A DNA stretch of 64,000 nt from Struthio camelus (lineage: Eukaryota > Chordata > Aves > Struthioniformes > Struthionidae): contig NC_090943.1 in assembly GCF_040807025.1 (NCBI RefSeq), forward strand, positions 23,093,213 through 23,157,212. Direction: 5' to 3'. The position numbers and the translations under genes were made by a program. Below are positions 28,124 through 40,929 of this stretch, in pieces. Below the pieces are notes generated by a model. It saw nothing but the letters and a program-made list of their open reading frames with translations, was not told where the DNA came from and ran no database searches. How positions within the stretch are numbered: position 1 is the stretch's first letter; each line of letters starts with the position of its first letter.

Positions 28124-31100
28124 CATTGCCACAGAACAGCACCATCCGACTGAAGCAGACTTTCACGTTTCCTTGCCTGTGCATCCTCACCAGATGCATT
28201 TACACCTCTAATGTCCTTTGCCTCCTCATCCTCTTCCCACTCATCCCTCAGCACAAAGTCAGTGTCTTTCCGCATTCCTACTCAAATACCCTTTAAAATA
28301 GTCAGTAAATCAGGCATCCAGTTCTGAACAGTTGCTGAACAAGTTATGGTATCAGGCAGTAAACAAAGGTAAGAAAATGCTTCATTAATATTCATTAACA
28401 GCTGAAACTTTCTGGAAACATGAGACAATAAAGGTTTAAAACAGCACTTCAGTTTCTGGCTACTAGAAGTGGAAGACTTCTCTGAGGGAGAAAGGAAGAG
28501 AGCCATAGGAAGCTTTACTACTGAACTGTAGAAAATTGGGAAGTGTTGTGCTCCATACAGAAAATGAAATGTGAGGCACACTTAAATACATGGTATGAAG
28601 AAAGGTGAAGGCCAAAAAGGCAAGCTCATGATTTTTTAAAGATAACCTAAAAGGGATCAGATAGAAAATGAAGCATGAGACAAAATCTTCGATAAGAGTT
28701 AGAGTTGGAATTAATTTTTAAGAAAATAGTAAAAAAAATATGCCCATCGTCACTCAACCAGAAACAAAGCTTATTATGTACAGAGCAAGATATAACACTA
28801 TGAACACAACAAAAAAACCCAAAATGCCAGCAGAAATAAGAACAGAGGCAGAAAGACATGCAGTGATTAACACAGGAGTCAGAACAAGACAAAAAGGCAC
28901 ACAGAACAATACACTGCATAGCAGACTCCCATAGTACGAATATGCCCACATTTGAAAATAAAAGCAAACAATAAGGAGAATCACATGATCTTGCAAACAC
29001 AGGCAAGCGTTAGCAGAGTATAAACAACAGGAACAAGGCTGGAAACACTATTAGCATACTAGAAGGAATGAACAACACTGCAGTAAAAAAATGAATGGGC
29101 TAACAATTTTGAAGGAAACAACATTAATTTCAAATCTGACTTAGATGAACAATCTGGTGTTATCAAGACACAGTAATAGTTACCCTTGAGAGAAAAGCCA
29201 CAGGTAAAGAGATGAAACTTAAATGTTACAGAAAAGATTTTATCCCCAACAGAAGCTTATGAACTAAATGAACAGGTAACTAAGGCAATGGAAAAGGTAC
29301 AATCTATACACAGTATACTGGAAAGGAGGGGAAAAAAAACTCCAGTAAAGTAAAAGATGTGTCATGATCTGTGTTTCATCACTGGGGAGCACTGACGCAG
29401 TGGGTAATAAGCCAAAACAATTACAGGAATAGTTGGAGGATGTTTCTTTGGGCAAAGGCCTGAGAGATCCCATCCAGGTCATGATCTTCTGGCATAAGGA
29501 GTAGGTGAGGCTTATATTTTATGAGGGCTCACTTTACCTGTCACTGATCAGCTGAACTAGATATGAAGTCAAACAGATATCTGTCAGATTTCTCACCTTC
29601 TAGTGACTTCCAAACCAGTGGACTGACCTTTTAGCAAGTTCCTGTTTGGTTCTGCACTGCATGATTTGACCCATGCATGTTAAATTTTTTTCTACTTCAT
29701 CAGAATTCCAACTGCAATAAAAATAAGGGATGCCCAGACACAAAAATTGTACACAGCAAACATTTAACTAGCCAGTTTGTCACATAAGGACATTTTACAG
29801 TCAACATTAAAAAATTAAAATGCTTAAAATAAGTTAGCATTCCACCCAGCCACATGGGATGATATAGCTATTTAAATCCTGTGTAGAAGTGAAGTGCATA
29901 TGCAGAGATAGGATATCATCTCTGTGTTTCTCCAGTGAAAATTTCTTTAAAGTTTATATTTAAGTAGTAAACAGGTTTTAAAAATAAGTGCAATTCCATT
30001 CTCAAAAGCATTATTTAACACTATCAGACGTGTTCAGAATGTCAGTACCAACTAAAAAGAACACAACAAAGTGATAACTGACCTTGTCAGCTAGAAGTAT
30101 CCTCCTTTTCCTTGGAGCATTTAACTCATAGATGCAGTTAATTACTTCAGGTAATACCCACTTCAAGGGGTTTACTGCTCAGCTCTCTTGGAACAAAATA
30201 CATTTACTAGCCTGAATTAAGCCTGTTTTCTTGAAGTTCCAATGGTATTTTAGCATAATTTTAGCAACATTACCATTCTCTCTGATTATGTATTATGCTA
30301 TAAAAGTAAAGCCAACTGACATCTCTGTTTAAAAGCTATCAGTTTCTTATGACTCTTATAAGTCATTGTTTCGTAACTCTGCATCCATTAATATATACAC
30401 TAAAATAGATGTATAGGTTCAATGGCTAGATTTTACTTCTCAGATGATAAATGATTTGGATAATTTTTAATTTAAATCTGTATAAATACCCATAATTGAT
30501 GGGGAGAGTATATGGGTCTTTGGCTTAAGCCAGGAATCCTGGCAGAGTGAAAACAAAGCATGGCAGTATGCCATGTTTTATTACGCTGTCACTACAAGAA
30601 AAACCAATACAGTCTCTGCCCAGGAATCTTAGAGAGTTTGTGTTCAGTGCTCAGAAATCCCAGCTGACAAGAAGTCAATAGAACAACAACTGAAAAGAAA
30701 AAGACTGGAATATAAAGTCAATGGCTCACACATGGGTCCCTCATCTGTTACTTGTGCAGCACAATTAAAAAATTCAAGTTCCTTTCACTCCCAAAGCAGC
30801 TTCTAAATTAGGCACACAGTGAAAGGCAGACACAGATTCACATAAGACAAAAGTTATTTGACCTTAGAATGAAAGTGCTTTTTCCCTCTCCTTATTTCAA
30901 CATATTTCTAGTCAACCTTTTCTTAGAAAGGCTCCTGGAATCTATATAGAAACTATCAGAAAAAGTCTTGACTGAATAGAACAGGCAATCAGACCAGCAG
31001 CTGAAGTAAGAAAGTACCATACTTAATTGCTTTTATTCAGATACACAATAAACGTTCATGTAAAATCCCATTTTTATTGCAGCTGAAAAGCAAAGAAGAA

Positions 31101-31929
31101 AAAAAAAAGAACACAGGAAGCAAGAACAAACACAGGAACTTCCTAAACACTTGCAAAGAATCAATGTTTGGAATTGCAACCAGTCCAACACTGTTCATTT
31201 ACTTCTAATTATACGGTACTGTGAAGAATACTGGTGGATGACGTATCCTGCTCCAAGTTCTAAAACATTTCCTATACTGTGTTTATTCTCACAGAGGCAA
31301 CTGGATTCAATTCTACAGTAATTACTTCCTAATTTTCCTCCAGAGCAGAAGTATATTACATTTCCTACTTTAAAAAAAAAAAAAAAAAATCCATCAAGCA
31401 CATGCTGTCTTGCAGCTTACTGAGAAGGAGTAAAGGGAAAATATTTTGAGAATTAGCATTCATTTTTGAAAGGTGCCAGGTCCAATAGCAACTATTTGAC
31501 TAGAAAAGCCGTTGATGGGGCTAAGAACAGAGTGTTTGGGGCTCAACAGGATCAATATTCATTATGTTTAATACTCATTGAACAAAGAACATATATCTGC
31601 ATCAGCTTCTATTACACAGCAAAGAAATATATACACTTTTTTGCATTAAACATTCAGTTATTTGTATTTTCCTACCACATTCTTCTTCAATGGGCATCTT
31701 CAACCTGTACCTGATTGTAGTGTACACAGCTCAAATCTACATTGAATTTCTAGTTATGATATTTCTTAAAAATTCATTCAAAGTTTTTCCAGATACCGGA
31801 ATTTGAGTACTGATGGTGGCTCAGGTTATTTTGTTGCCAAAGTTTAAAGCTTGACCAGAAATTTCTTTTTCAGCACAAGATTAGGACATCAAATTCCCAA
31901 GTCATTCTGGTGCCAACTTCATTTTTGAC
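28124..31929. other. Intergenic DNA without a recognised gene
   Basis: No exon is recognised. The stretch 28680-29120 has strong strand asymmetry (very A-rich, T-poor on the plus strand), which keeps several frames open on the minus strand. Confidence 0.6.
31372..31389. repeat. A18 homopolymer
   Basis: A run of 18 A in intergenic DNA. Confidence 0.95.
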
Positions 31930-32045
31930 TCTAATCAAACTAGTTAACCTCCTGCTTTAGTTTTCTCATCTATAAAATATGATAATACCACAAAACAGAT
32001 TTGGGAGAAGCAGACGTGAAAAAGTTAAGCAATCAAATGATTCAG
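31930..32045 (-). mobile_element. MIR-like SINE fragment
   Basis: The plus strand reads TTAACCTCCTGCTTTAGTTT, then TCTCATCTATAAAATATGATAATACC and a later AGTTAAGCAATCAAATGA-like part. This follows the reverse complement of the MIR core (AACCTCTCTGTGCCTCAGTT, CTCATCTGTAAAATGGGGAT). Recognised by eye; not aligned. Confidence 0.55.
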
Positions 32046-35000
32046 CGAAAATATTTCTTACAAAATACAATCTTGAAAAAATAAACCAAGTGATAGATTT
32101 TTGGGGGACAGAAAATGGCCCTATTTTTTGTTTAAACGTTCACAGGTTTTAACCAATATTCTTAAGTAACTACTACTTTTAGCTCCACCATATTTGGAAC
32201 ATGCATTCTGAGATTCTTTGAAAGAACTCTGTATTTCAGAGGTTTCCTGATCAGCCAAGGCCTTTTAAGTTACTTAATTCCAAAAGATCAGTGGTTACTT
32301 CAGAAAAATTTAAGCAATGCTTTCACTACTTTGCATCTTCCTACCTTTCATTTGAGCTACCAATGTCTTTGCAGGTAATCACGGCCACTCCTAGAGAATA
32401 GTGCAGTGAGACCAAAGTCGTCTCCAAAGCCAGTTATTCCACCTCACTTCCTGTGTATGCGCTGTATTCACCACATACCATCACACTGAACACAAGTGCC
32501 ATACATAGGACTTTGGAAATAGCTTCTTATGCCTATTTTAGGGCTGGAATATCCAGCCACAGAGAGGGCATACCTCCATAAGCAGGGTGTGGAGATCTAC
32601 ATCTCCAATTTCTTGGAAACTATGTTCCAAAATTGGCATTTATATTTAAGACAATCTTGTGCCTGAACTAGTAAGTCTACCTGAGCAGCTTTTGGCACAG
32701 AATGGGATCTCACCCTATAGACCCAAAGCACAGCTGAGCTGCATCATGATTGCTTGCACTCACCCCAGTAAACACTGAAGTTTGATCCATGAAACTCTTC
32801 TTTACAACTTGTATGTAAGAGTGTTTTTCTGCAACTAGGTGTGAAAGAAGTGCTGCAGAATATATACTTACAGAAAAACTGAAGGATATCACTGTCCTGT
32901 CAACTTCACCCCATCCCTAGTATTCAATACCCTTCACCATTCATTTTCCTTTTCAGTGTGGAGATCAGCATTTAGGACCATGCAAGTCAATCCCACCTGT
33001 AAAAAGGATTGGCTAGCAGTAACATTAATTGTTGACATAAATTGAAGTGCTAAGTATTTGACAAGAGCGGTGGCCATTTGTGTTGTCTATAGGAATAATG
33101 TAAACAGTTTTAGAGAAAGGCTGTACAAAGGGAAATACACAAAAATATGTAAAGTGGGCGAAGTTGGCCCAGGTCATGAAATACAAAGAGAGAATTACAG
33201 CTTCCCTGTTGCACTTATAGATCATGATTTTTTCCTCTTGTGCATACTTCAAAGCCTTCTTCAGAAAGTGAATTTCAATTCTGTCCATGTGCTGCACAGA
33301 AATGAGGTAGACAATGAAAGACTGTTGATGGTACCGCACTTTGGGACCACTGCTATTTTAGGCATTGCTCACTGTTAATACTTGGAACCGAGACCTAAAT
33401 TTTGCAACAAGTGGCCATTTTACCTCATTTTAGCTTTCACATGCAGTAAACCTATAGAAAATGCTATAAATCATCATCATGGCTAAAAGCAAGGCATATT
33501 GTTTTCTTCATAATTTAAGAGTACCAACTGATACTTCAAATGTTATAGATTCAAAAAATATCACAATTGTCTTCTAAATTCTAAGTAATAATACTAGTTC
33601 AACTTTGTAGAGCCTTAGGGGAGAAACTGTTAAATAATCAAGGCTGAATACACAGTCCTTTTGAGCACTTAAAAATAAGGAATGTTGTGGACAGCAGGCA
33701 GAGCTTGAGGTAGTCAGAAGCAAACAATATATTAGGATTTTAAGACAGAAAAAGTAAACATTGCTACAGCATCATTATAAAAATTATACCTCAACTTGGG
33801 AATTATATATATATATTTTTTTTTAAATCATCTCCCTCCTCAGATGGGATAACAATAAAAGGTATAGAATATAACTATTTGCAAATGATAAAATGCTTTA
33901 AAGATAACTTTTTCAAATTTCTGTAGCCAGAACTCACACTAAGCTTCCCATTCACAGAAGAACTGATTCAGCTTTCCCTTTTCCTGTGCTTCCTTCATTG
34001 CATCTAAACATGGTGCCCAGGATTTAGCTGTCGATACCCAACCCCTTTGCTTAATGTAAGAATTGAAAAAAATCCCTGATGTCAATGTGTAAGCTCACAA
34101 GTTAATGCAGCTGTGGCACTGTTAAACCAATCCTTTCCTGCCATCTAGAGGACATGTACTGACCACAAATGTCTCCACAGTGCCTGAATCCAAGATAGTT
34201 ACACATACAATCCAACACTGTTAAATAAAGCAAGTTTCTATATGAAATGCTTAATCCTACCCAACAAAACAAAAATAAATCTAATTGAGGTCTATAGACC
34301 ATGTGCACAATAGTTTCATTTTGGCACAATCCTAAAGATATTTTCTATAGTAAGGTTCAGTTAAAAGCACAGGAAAAATACTGAGGTGAGAACTTAATCA
34401 ATCATTTTACCACACATAGTCATGTCTTCTGACCTTAGCTCTAGGAAAAGCCCTCCTGGATACCTCAGCAGAGCAAGATCTATGCTGCTATGAACAACAG
34501 TACATAACTGCCAACAGCCCATACAATGAGAAAGACGTAACAGAGATCTCTGTGGTCCCAGAAACTGAGGGGGAAGTTAGAAAAAGCATAGTTGTATCAT
34601 ACCTGACATTATTAAAACATAGCTCAGTCTCAGAGCTTGCTTTCCAATGTATTACTTACACAGCACACTAACTCTTTCAGAGCCTCACTCCCCGCTTTCA
34701 TGGTGGGCAAGGCAGAAACTTAACATGCTACAATCCACTCTACGCAGTATGCAGACAGTATGCACCTTTCTACTGCTCTACCTAAGCAGCAAAATATCAA
34801 AATATTTAATGACAGAGGATCGTCAAGTTAATTTTTTTTTTAAAAAAAGTTACAGGTTGTTCCAAGAACTAAGTTTGTATTGCCAATGTTGGCAATCTGC
34901 TTCCATTTTTCATATTTTTTCTTCGCTGCTGTCTACATGGTTCTTTTACATGTCTAACCCATCCACGGGAAAGGGCAAATGCTAAATGCTAACTCCATCA

Positions 35001-36261
35001 AAAGTACATTTAAAAAAAAAAAAAAGCACTTCCTTTTGGATTTCTTTTCCTCTTACTTTGCAAGTGAGCACTCTTCACTAAAACCAACCACAGGACGCAA
35101 CACTATAAGTGATGCCAAAATCTCTTTAGGATAAAAACTAGAGCTTCTTCTGGGATGAAAGGAAGCTAGTGTTCAATGAAGATGTTTAGTGAACTGGCTA
35201 CAGGTGTGCAAAATTCAAGCCCCAACTCTGCCCAAGTCAAAGGATCTAAGATGAAACATTTTCCCTTAACTCTGTCTACACTTAGGATGTCAATGATATG
35301 TTCCTTTGATACCTTTTCACAGAAAGCAAATCTAAGAAAACAATTCTTAAAATTATTTTGATAAAAATTGAGTAGCTCTAGTGAAGTCATCTTCACATTC
35401 ACAGTGGCAGTCTGCATAAACAGCTGGAAAGAATCACTGAGTTGGGGATACTGAAATTCTTCACTACCTAGGTAAGAAATTCCAAAAAAACCATCAACTT
35501 GTATAGAAAGAATTATCCAAATTATTTGGACAAAGCCAGACTTTGACAGAGATCACAACTGTGTAATGATAAAAGCCAGTGTCAACACAGTTATAGCAGT
35601 ATAATCTCTATCTGTGTAAAATACCTTAATTTCCTAAACCGAAAAATAGTATATGCTTGCACAGCACAAACTTAAACACCAGGTCAACAGTGTTGCTGGA
35701 AAAGAAAAAAAAATCCTATTCATATTGTATTTATGGAATTTGCTACACAGAAAAGAACAAAAGTCTCCCGAGAGATAAAAGCATGAACTTCAGAATACTC
35801 CCAGTGATGAACAGCAAGTTTTAAATTTGATATAGAAGAACCTGGAAATAAGAATTTGAAAATAAGAACCTGAAAACTAGGAAACTCCTAGTACCCACAG
35901 GTATCGGCGGAAACTGTGACACCTATCTGAAGCAGTACAGCCTGCCAAGAAATCAAGATAGCTAATTTCCCAAGCCTGACCTCCAGTGGTGAGTACAGGA
36001 AGTAAGACAAGGTGCACACTTTAACATAAGCTAACATAAATATACACGTGAGCAGTGAAAAACCCAGCATACATATTCAGGACCTCTCAAACAGACTGAG
36101 CATTATTGTACTTAATGAAGCAAATATAAAGAAGTCACATTCTGCCAAAAGGACAATTTTTTTGCCCATGAAAGTTGATACATTCTCTAACTATAGTATT
36201 CTGAAAACAAAGCAACTTTAGAGAGCCCAAATCTGACATAAACTGAACACAAGCAACATTC
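32046..36261. other. Intergenic DNA without a recognised gene
   Basis: AT-rich sequence; overlapping open frames on both strands at 33.0-33.4 kb have no recognisable domain. Nothing else is seen. Confidence 0.6.
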
Positions 36262-36700
36262 ACAGAATCACACAATGGTTTAGGTTGGAAGGGACCTCTG
36301 GAGATCATCTAGTCCAACCTCCCTGCTCAAGCAGGGTCCTCTAGAGCATATTGCCCAGGATCACATCCAGACGGCTTTTGAATATCTCCAGGGAAGGAGA
36401 CTCCACTACCTCTCCGGGCAACCTGTTCCAATGCTCTGTCACCCTCACAGTGAAGAAGTTTTTCCTCAGGTTTAGGTGGAACTTCCTGTGCTTCAGTTTC
36501 TGCCCATTGCCTCTTGTCCTGTTGCTGGGCACCACGGAGAAGAGACTGGCCTCATCGTCTTGACACCCCCCTCTCAGATACTTCTACACATTGATGAGAT
36601 CGCCTCTCAATCTTCTCTTCTCCAGGCTGAACAGGCCCAGCTCTTGCAGTCTTTCTTCATAGGAGAGATACTCCAGTCCCCTGATCATCTTTGTAGCCCT
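36262..36700 (-). mobile_element. Truncated CR1 LINE fragment
   Basis: A 5'-truncated CR1 3' end. It starts with the CACAGAAT-type tail and reads back into the last part of ORF2, closely matching the first 430 or so bases of the copy at 62689-64000. The coding part (36341-36535 and just upstream) ends in [13 protein letters not shown] at 36594-36596 (minus strand) replaces the TAC codon of the other copy, so the frame is broken. Confidence 0.95.
36341..36595 (-). pseudogene. Remnant of CR1 ORF2 C-terminus with a nonsense codon
   Basis: The frame encodes the ORF2 end ([20 protein letters not shown] and following) and aligns residue for residue with the right-hand copy. The upstream TAG and the 5' truncation make it non-functional. 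Confidence 0.85.
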
Positions 36701-37087
36701 ACATGTATTCCTAAAACAGTCATGTAGTCCCACAAAAGTTCTGGGCTACTAAAACTTCAATATTCATCGGCTTGTATTTATAAAAGTTTTCTCTTCATCC
36801 AACATATGCTTAGATTTCCACTAACTTAAGAAACTAATGCCAACAACCATTTAAAGTTTTTAGATCTGTTTTTTAAACATGAAAGGTTTTTGGAACTGCT
36901 AGAAAAAAAGGAAACAACTCATACCATGTTATATTAGGAAGCTGAAAGTTAACACAGCAGGCCAAATATCTCTGAAAGTCTGTCCTTATGAAATAGTCTT
37001 AGGATTGAATAGGAAAACAGGAATTCAACTGGCTGCAATTCCTTCCTCATTTAAACAATATTTTACAGAAACTACTGATCTACTTCT

Positions 37088-37146
37088 AAATATTTATATA
37101 AAAATATTTATATATGTGTATATATATATAATATATATATATATTT
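37088..37146. repeat. AT/TATATA low-complexity tract
   Basis: About 60 bases made almost wholly of TA and TTTATA units, with one GTGTA interruption: a compound AT microsatellite. Confidence 0.9.
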
Positions 37147-37712
37147 ACAAGTCATATTTTCCTCAAAAAGTCAAAAAAAGCAACATTAACCAAAGTTCAA
37201 TAACTTTAAAAGAGATTACTTGAGCAGAATAAAACTGAACACTATTTTTTTCCATCAGGGAGTATTTTTCCACCCCAAAATGCATCTAGGTGCCTGTTAC
37301 AAGATTTACAGAGAAAGGATATGTTTGGATATGGAATTTTTTTTTTGAAAACTGGAAAAAATATCCAAATTGCATGCAGTGGGCACTTCAGTTTACAAAT
37401 GTAGATCAACTGTTCCAAAATCCGATATATAAAAATATAATAAAGAAAACCTGCATATTTGCAAGCTACACTTGTGTGCAAAGCAAGCTACAGTATGCTG
37501 ACTGTAGGGTAAGGAAGGGAAACAAAACTGCTTGATTCTCGCAGCCATGAATGGCCAACTTTAACTTGCTAAATGGTGCAAAAGGAAGATCAACTTTTTT
37601 GGGTCATGAAAAATAATTTCCTTAATAAATGGTGCTCATTATCACTGAAGCAGATAAAAGTTAGCTGGAAGAAAAACAAAAATCTGAAGGATGGTATACT
37701 CCCTGTTCAATT

Positions 37713-37743
37713 AGCCAATTTATTTTTTCAAAATAAATTGGCT
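37713..37743. repeat. Perfect 14-bp inverted repeat with a 3-nt loop
   Basis: AGCCAATTTATTTT (37713-37726) is followed by TTC and then its exact complement (37730-37743). AATAAA occurs on the minus strand at 37719-37724 and again at 37743-37748, and on the plus strand at 37732-37737, so the hairpin carries poly(A) hexamers in both directions. Confidence 0.93.
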
Positions 37744-38429
37744 TTATTTATGCAATAAGGCTTTCTTCAGTGTTAAAATAATTAGCATGGAGGATACGGG
37801 GAGGGAAACATTAAAACTATTAGTGTATATAGTTAATAGGAACAGCTGCCTCACAGATGAGCACATCGGAGGTAGGGGGAAGGGAAAGTCTTATGTAAAA
37901 AATTAATTTATTTCAAATAAACTAAGCAAGTTCAATCAAGCTAAAGAGCTTATAAGTCTCCAAGGACTATTTTCAAAACGCCGATCCGTTTAACCCCATC
38001 AAAGCATGAACAAAATTGCTCAGAGAAGCATGCTCAAAGAAATTGCTAAACTAAGCAAAATGACTTCTCTCATAATAAGTCATAATATTTTAACCTAAGG
38101 GGTCCAATTTTAGAAGATAGGCCATAACACATGCATCTTAGTGTGCTATATTACAGCATACTGTATTTTGAGTAAAATGGATTATTTCAGAGAAAAACTG
38201 TGACAGCATAGACATGCTGTGAAAGCATAGACAGCACATTAAATGCAAGACATTTTCAAAGTGTAAAACTACCTGTAATATATTAAATATATATAAACAA
38301 AAATCATTCATGCAATTGGTTGCAATGCAAACACAGATGCTGTTTCCTAAAGCACCCCATCATAAAACTATTATTAATTGAACAACTTTTTAGTTTACTA
38401 GGTTCTGAAGGTCACTAAGGAAAAAAAAC

Positions 38430-40880
38430 CCAAAAGCCACACCAAGCTTTTATTCAAAAACAAACAAAAAACATAACAACAACAAAACTAGCAGCAGTGC
38501 TGTGAATAATGGATATCACGAATGGAAAACCGTTGCAGAAAATGAAGTAGCAAGCTGATCAAAATCACAGCTATTGTCAAGAAGGCTTATTTCTGTAAAG
38601 GTACTCATAGGTCTTACAGAAGCGTTAAGGAATGAAAAGAAAGGTTTCTTTGTTCTGATATTCTAAGATCCACAACCATTTCCTTCTAATTGATGCAGTG
38701 TGTTGCATCAAAGGAGACTGGGCAGGTAATCAAACTATTGGTTTACAAAACGTTTTACCTGAAAAGCGTTAAATGCAAAATCATACTTTCCTATGTGTTT
38801 TTCATAGTGCAAGGACAATGTATCCAAATAGTACTTTTTCTATACATATTCAGTACCACACCTTAAGCTGCATAAAATTAAACCTGAAAATAAATTTAAA
38901 TTACAAACCAAAATTATCACCAGGAGTCCTCTTTCAAGGTAACATTTTATTTTTTTCCATTTGTAATTTACTTCCTAAAACAAAAACAAATCTTATTTCC
39001 ACACATTAGTACAACTGCTGAATATCAGAGCAAGCAAGAAGCTCTAATATCAAATTTTACACTTGTCTTGCATTCCTTTTTAAAGTACTGGTTTTCACTG
39101 GTTTAAAAATATTTTCCAACATTTTGACTTGTCACTCAATCTTTCTCCTGAACGGGACTTTTTCTAACGAGCATTACATATAAATTAGTTCAGCAAGATT
39201 TCATATGTATTCAAAATCTTTTTTTAAAGAAAGAGATTTATGACAACATATGTACTGATTTTTAAATTGCATTAAGCTTTGTTCCATTAAAAAATAGAAT
39301 TCAATTGAAAACATGCAAAACCTAAAATTTTAATAAATAAAACTCAAATATGCCTGATTTATCACAACAAGATCTAGCAAGAACATACTTTGTCATTTAA
39401 CTGGACTTGGATAAGGAATTATCTCTATACAGTGAATTAGCAAAGTGTGTCTGGTGACCAGATTCCGAGTGCTGTTTAGGCAAACTAAAGTGCAGAATGG
39501 TGCTTTCGAAAAGCCTACCAAGCATTTACGTAGGTTAGACATATGACTGCTAGCAGGATTTCAATAACAGTTGGGTGCCCAGTATTGCTTTAGTTTTATT
39601 TTTGTGTTTTCTTTGGTTTCGGGTTTTTTTTAGTGCCTAACCCTCTCAGTAACTTTGTTTGTCGCTTCAGATACCCTATTTTCTTTACAGATCTAATTCC
39701 AACCCCTTCAAATTTAATTCAGGGTTATTAGGTCCAATCTTTCCCCACCTCTTTTTTAATTGGAAGCTCTCTACTTTTTCAGCTCCCAGTTACTCAATTT
39801 CAAGTGAGCGAATCTAAATAGAGCAACAGCAAAATTCTCCGCTCCTGCAAGTGACATTAAAAACAAAAGTAAGGCCAAATATTTTTTGTGCAACAGAATC
39901 TGAAAATATTTACATTTGAAAACACGTAAGTAAATGTCAAAATTTCAGTCTAAAGTCTACAGATACATACAGTACCATGATATTGTTCTATTTATATCTC
40001 TGGCTTCCCTTTGGATTTTGCATTCATTTAAAAAATAACACTCTCATTGAAAGTTGAGGAAGGCTAGTGTATGTACAGTATTAAAAATTTTAACAATTAC
40101 AGCATGTCTACACATAACACTGGCTGCCATGATTCCAAGTTTTCTTATCAAGAGGTTTATTTTTTAAGAAGTTAAAGGTCTAAAGGAAAAACACAACATC
40201 TAATAATAAGATTTTATCCACTGTACAAAGATGTGTTTTCAGATAAAAGAAAGAGAATCACAACCCAGAACTACTTACCAGAGAAAACACGAATGAAATA
40301 AATTTCTCTTAAGGCAAAAATCCAATTATATACCACTTTAAAAGGCCCCTCGATATTAACTATAAGTAGGCTAACTCGTTCAGCACCTAAAAACTTGCAC
40401 TCATAACTTAATTTCTGTGCTGGCTAGAAGCCTACTGACTTTCCAGGTAGCCCAACTGGAGATATGGTCATCTTCAGAGATTAGAGCTACACTAAAGGTC
40501 AACTTAGTCACTACTTTTTCATTATTAGACAGCCTGCCCTCATTCATGTTAGTAAGTTATATAAACTTTGCGAAGAACAGGTATGAAACACTGAAAACAA
40601 CAAAACAGATCTTAGAAAGCTATCGTTGAAAAAGCCAGAATACATCATCAGAGGAATTTCAATGCTTAAAAACAGATTCACATACGTTCATCCAGCCAAA
40701 GATTAGTGTATTAAAAAAAGCTAAGAAAATACTTTGTGTTTCAGTTCAGCTGCACTTGATTCAAGTACAGCTTGGAGGTTGGTTGTTATAAATTAATCAT
40801 CATCACTGCCTCAGCAGCCAGAAGTACAGAAAAATGTACATGTTCACAGGATAAATAGAAGTCTCTCCTTTCCCAAAAAG
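38430..40880 (-). other. ARL5B: Probable ARL5B 3' untranslated region
   Basis: This AT-rich stretch follows the ARL5B stop with no other gene in it. Its end is inferred from the best-formed minus-strand poly(A) signal (38449-38454). Other AATAAA hexamers on this strand lie near 40156-40161, 39595-39600 and 38946-38951, and could give shorter isoforms; others farther on (37743-37748, 37719-37724) could give a longer one. The true end cannot be fixed from sequence alone. Confidence 0.5.
38449..38454 (-). terminator. ARL5B: Strong candidate ARL5B poly(A) signal
   Basis: On the minus strand AATAAA is preceded by a T-rich run with several TTG and TTTG units (about 38460-38485) and followed, 10-35 nt downstream, by a GT/T-rich element (GGTGTGG, then a run of eight T at about 38421-38428). 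This is the classic upstream, hexamer and downstream arrangement of a vertebrate cleavage site. Confidence 0.55.
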
Positions 40881-40929
40881 CTATCTCACTCCAATATGGG
40901 AGGTCATCCACTCCAAGCCTTGGCATAAT
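40881..40929 (-). CDS. ARL5B: ARL5B coding exon 6 (C-terminus and stop)
   Basis: The exon encodes [15 protein letters not shown] followed by TAG at 40883-40881. The acceptor is ttatgtttcag|A. The short C-terminal helix matches the family ending. His175 replaces the Arg I recall from mammalian ARL5B. The exon continues as 3' UTR to lower coordinates. Confidence 0.96.

Larger units (their letters stand above)
36701..38429. other. Region beyond the likely ARL5B 3' end
   Basis: Contains the TATA-type tract (37.09-37.15 kb) and the perfect hairpin at 37.71 kb. It may be transcribed if ARL5B uses a distal poly(A) site. No coding exon is seen. Confidence 0.5.

Noticed and set aside
28647-29006. Minus-strand frame with very hydrophobic, Cys-rich translation
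   Set aside because: It comes from the A-rich, T-poor block; two overlapping minus-strand frames are open for the same compositional reason, and neither resembles a known membrane protein.
33025-33378. Overlapping frames of about 105 codons on both strands
   Set aside because: No recognisable motif, no splice context, and length within chance for AT-rich DNA of this size.
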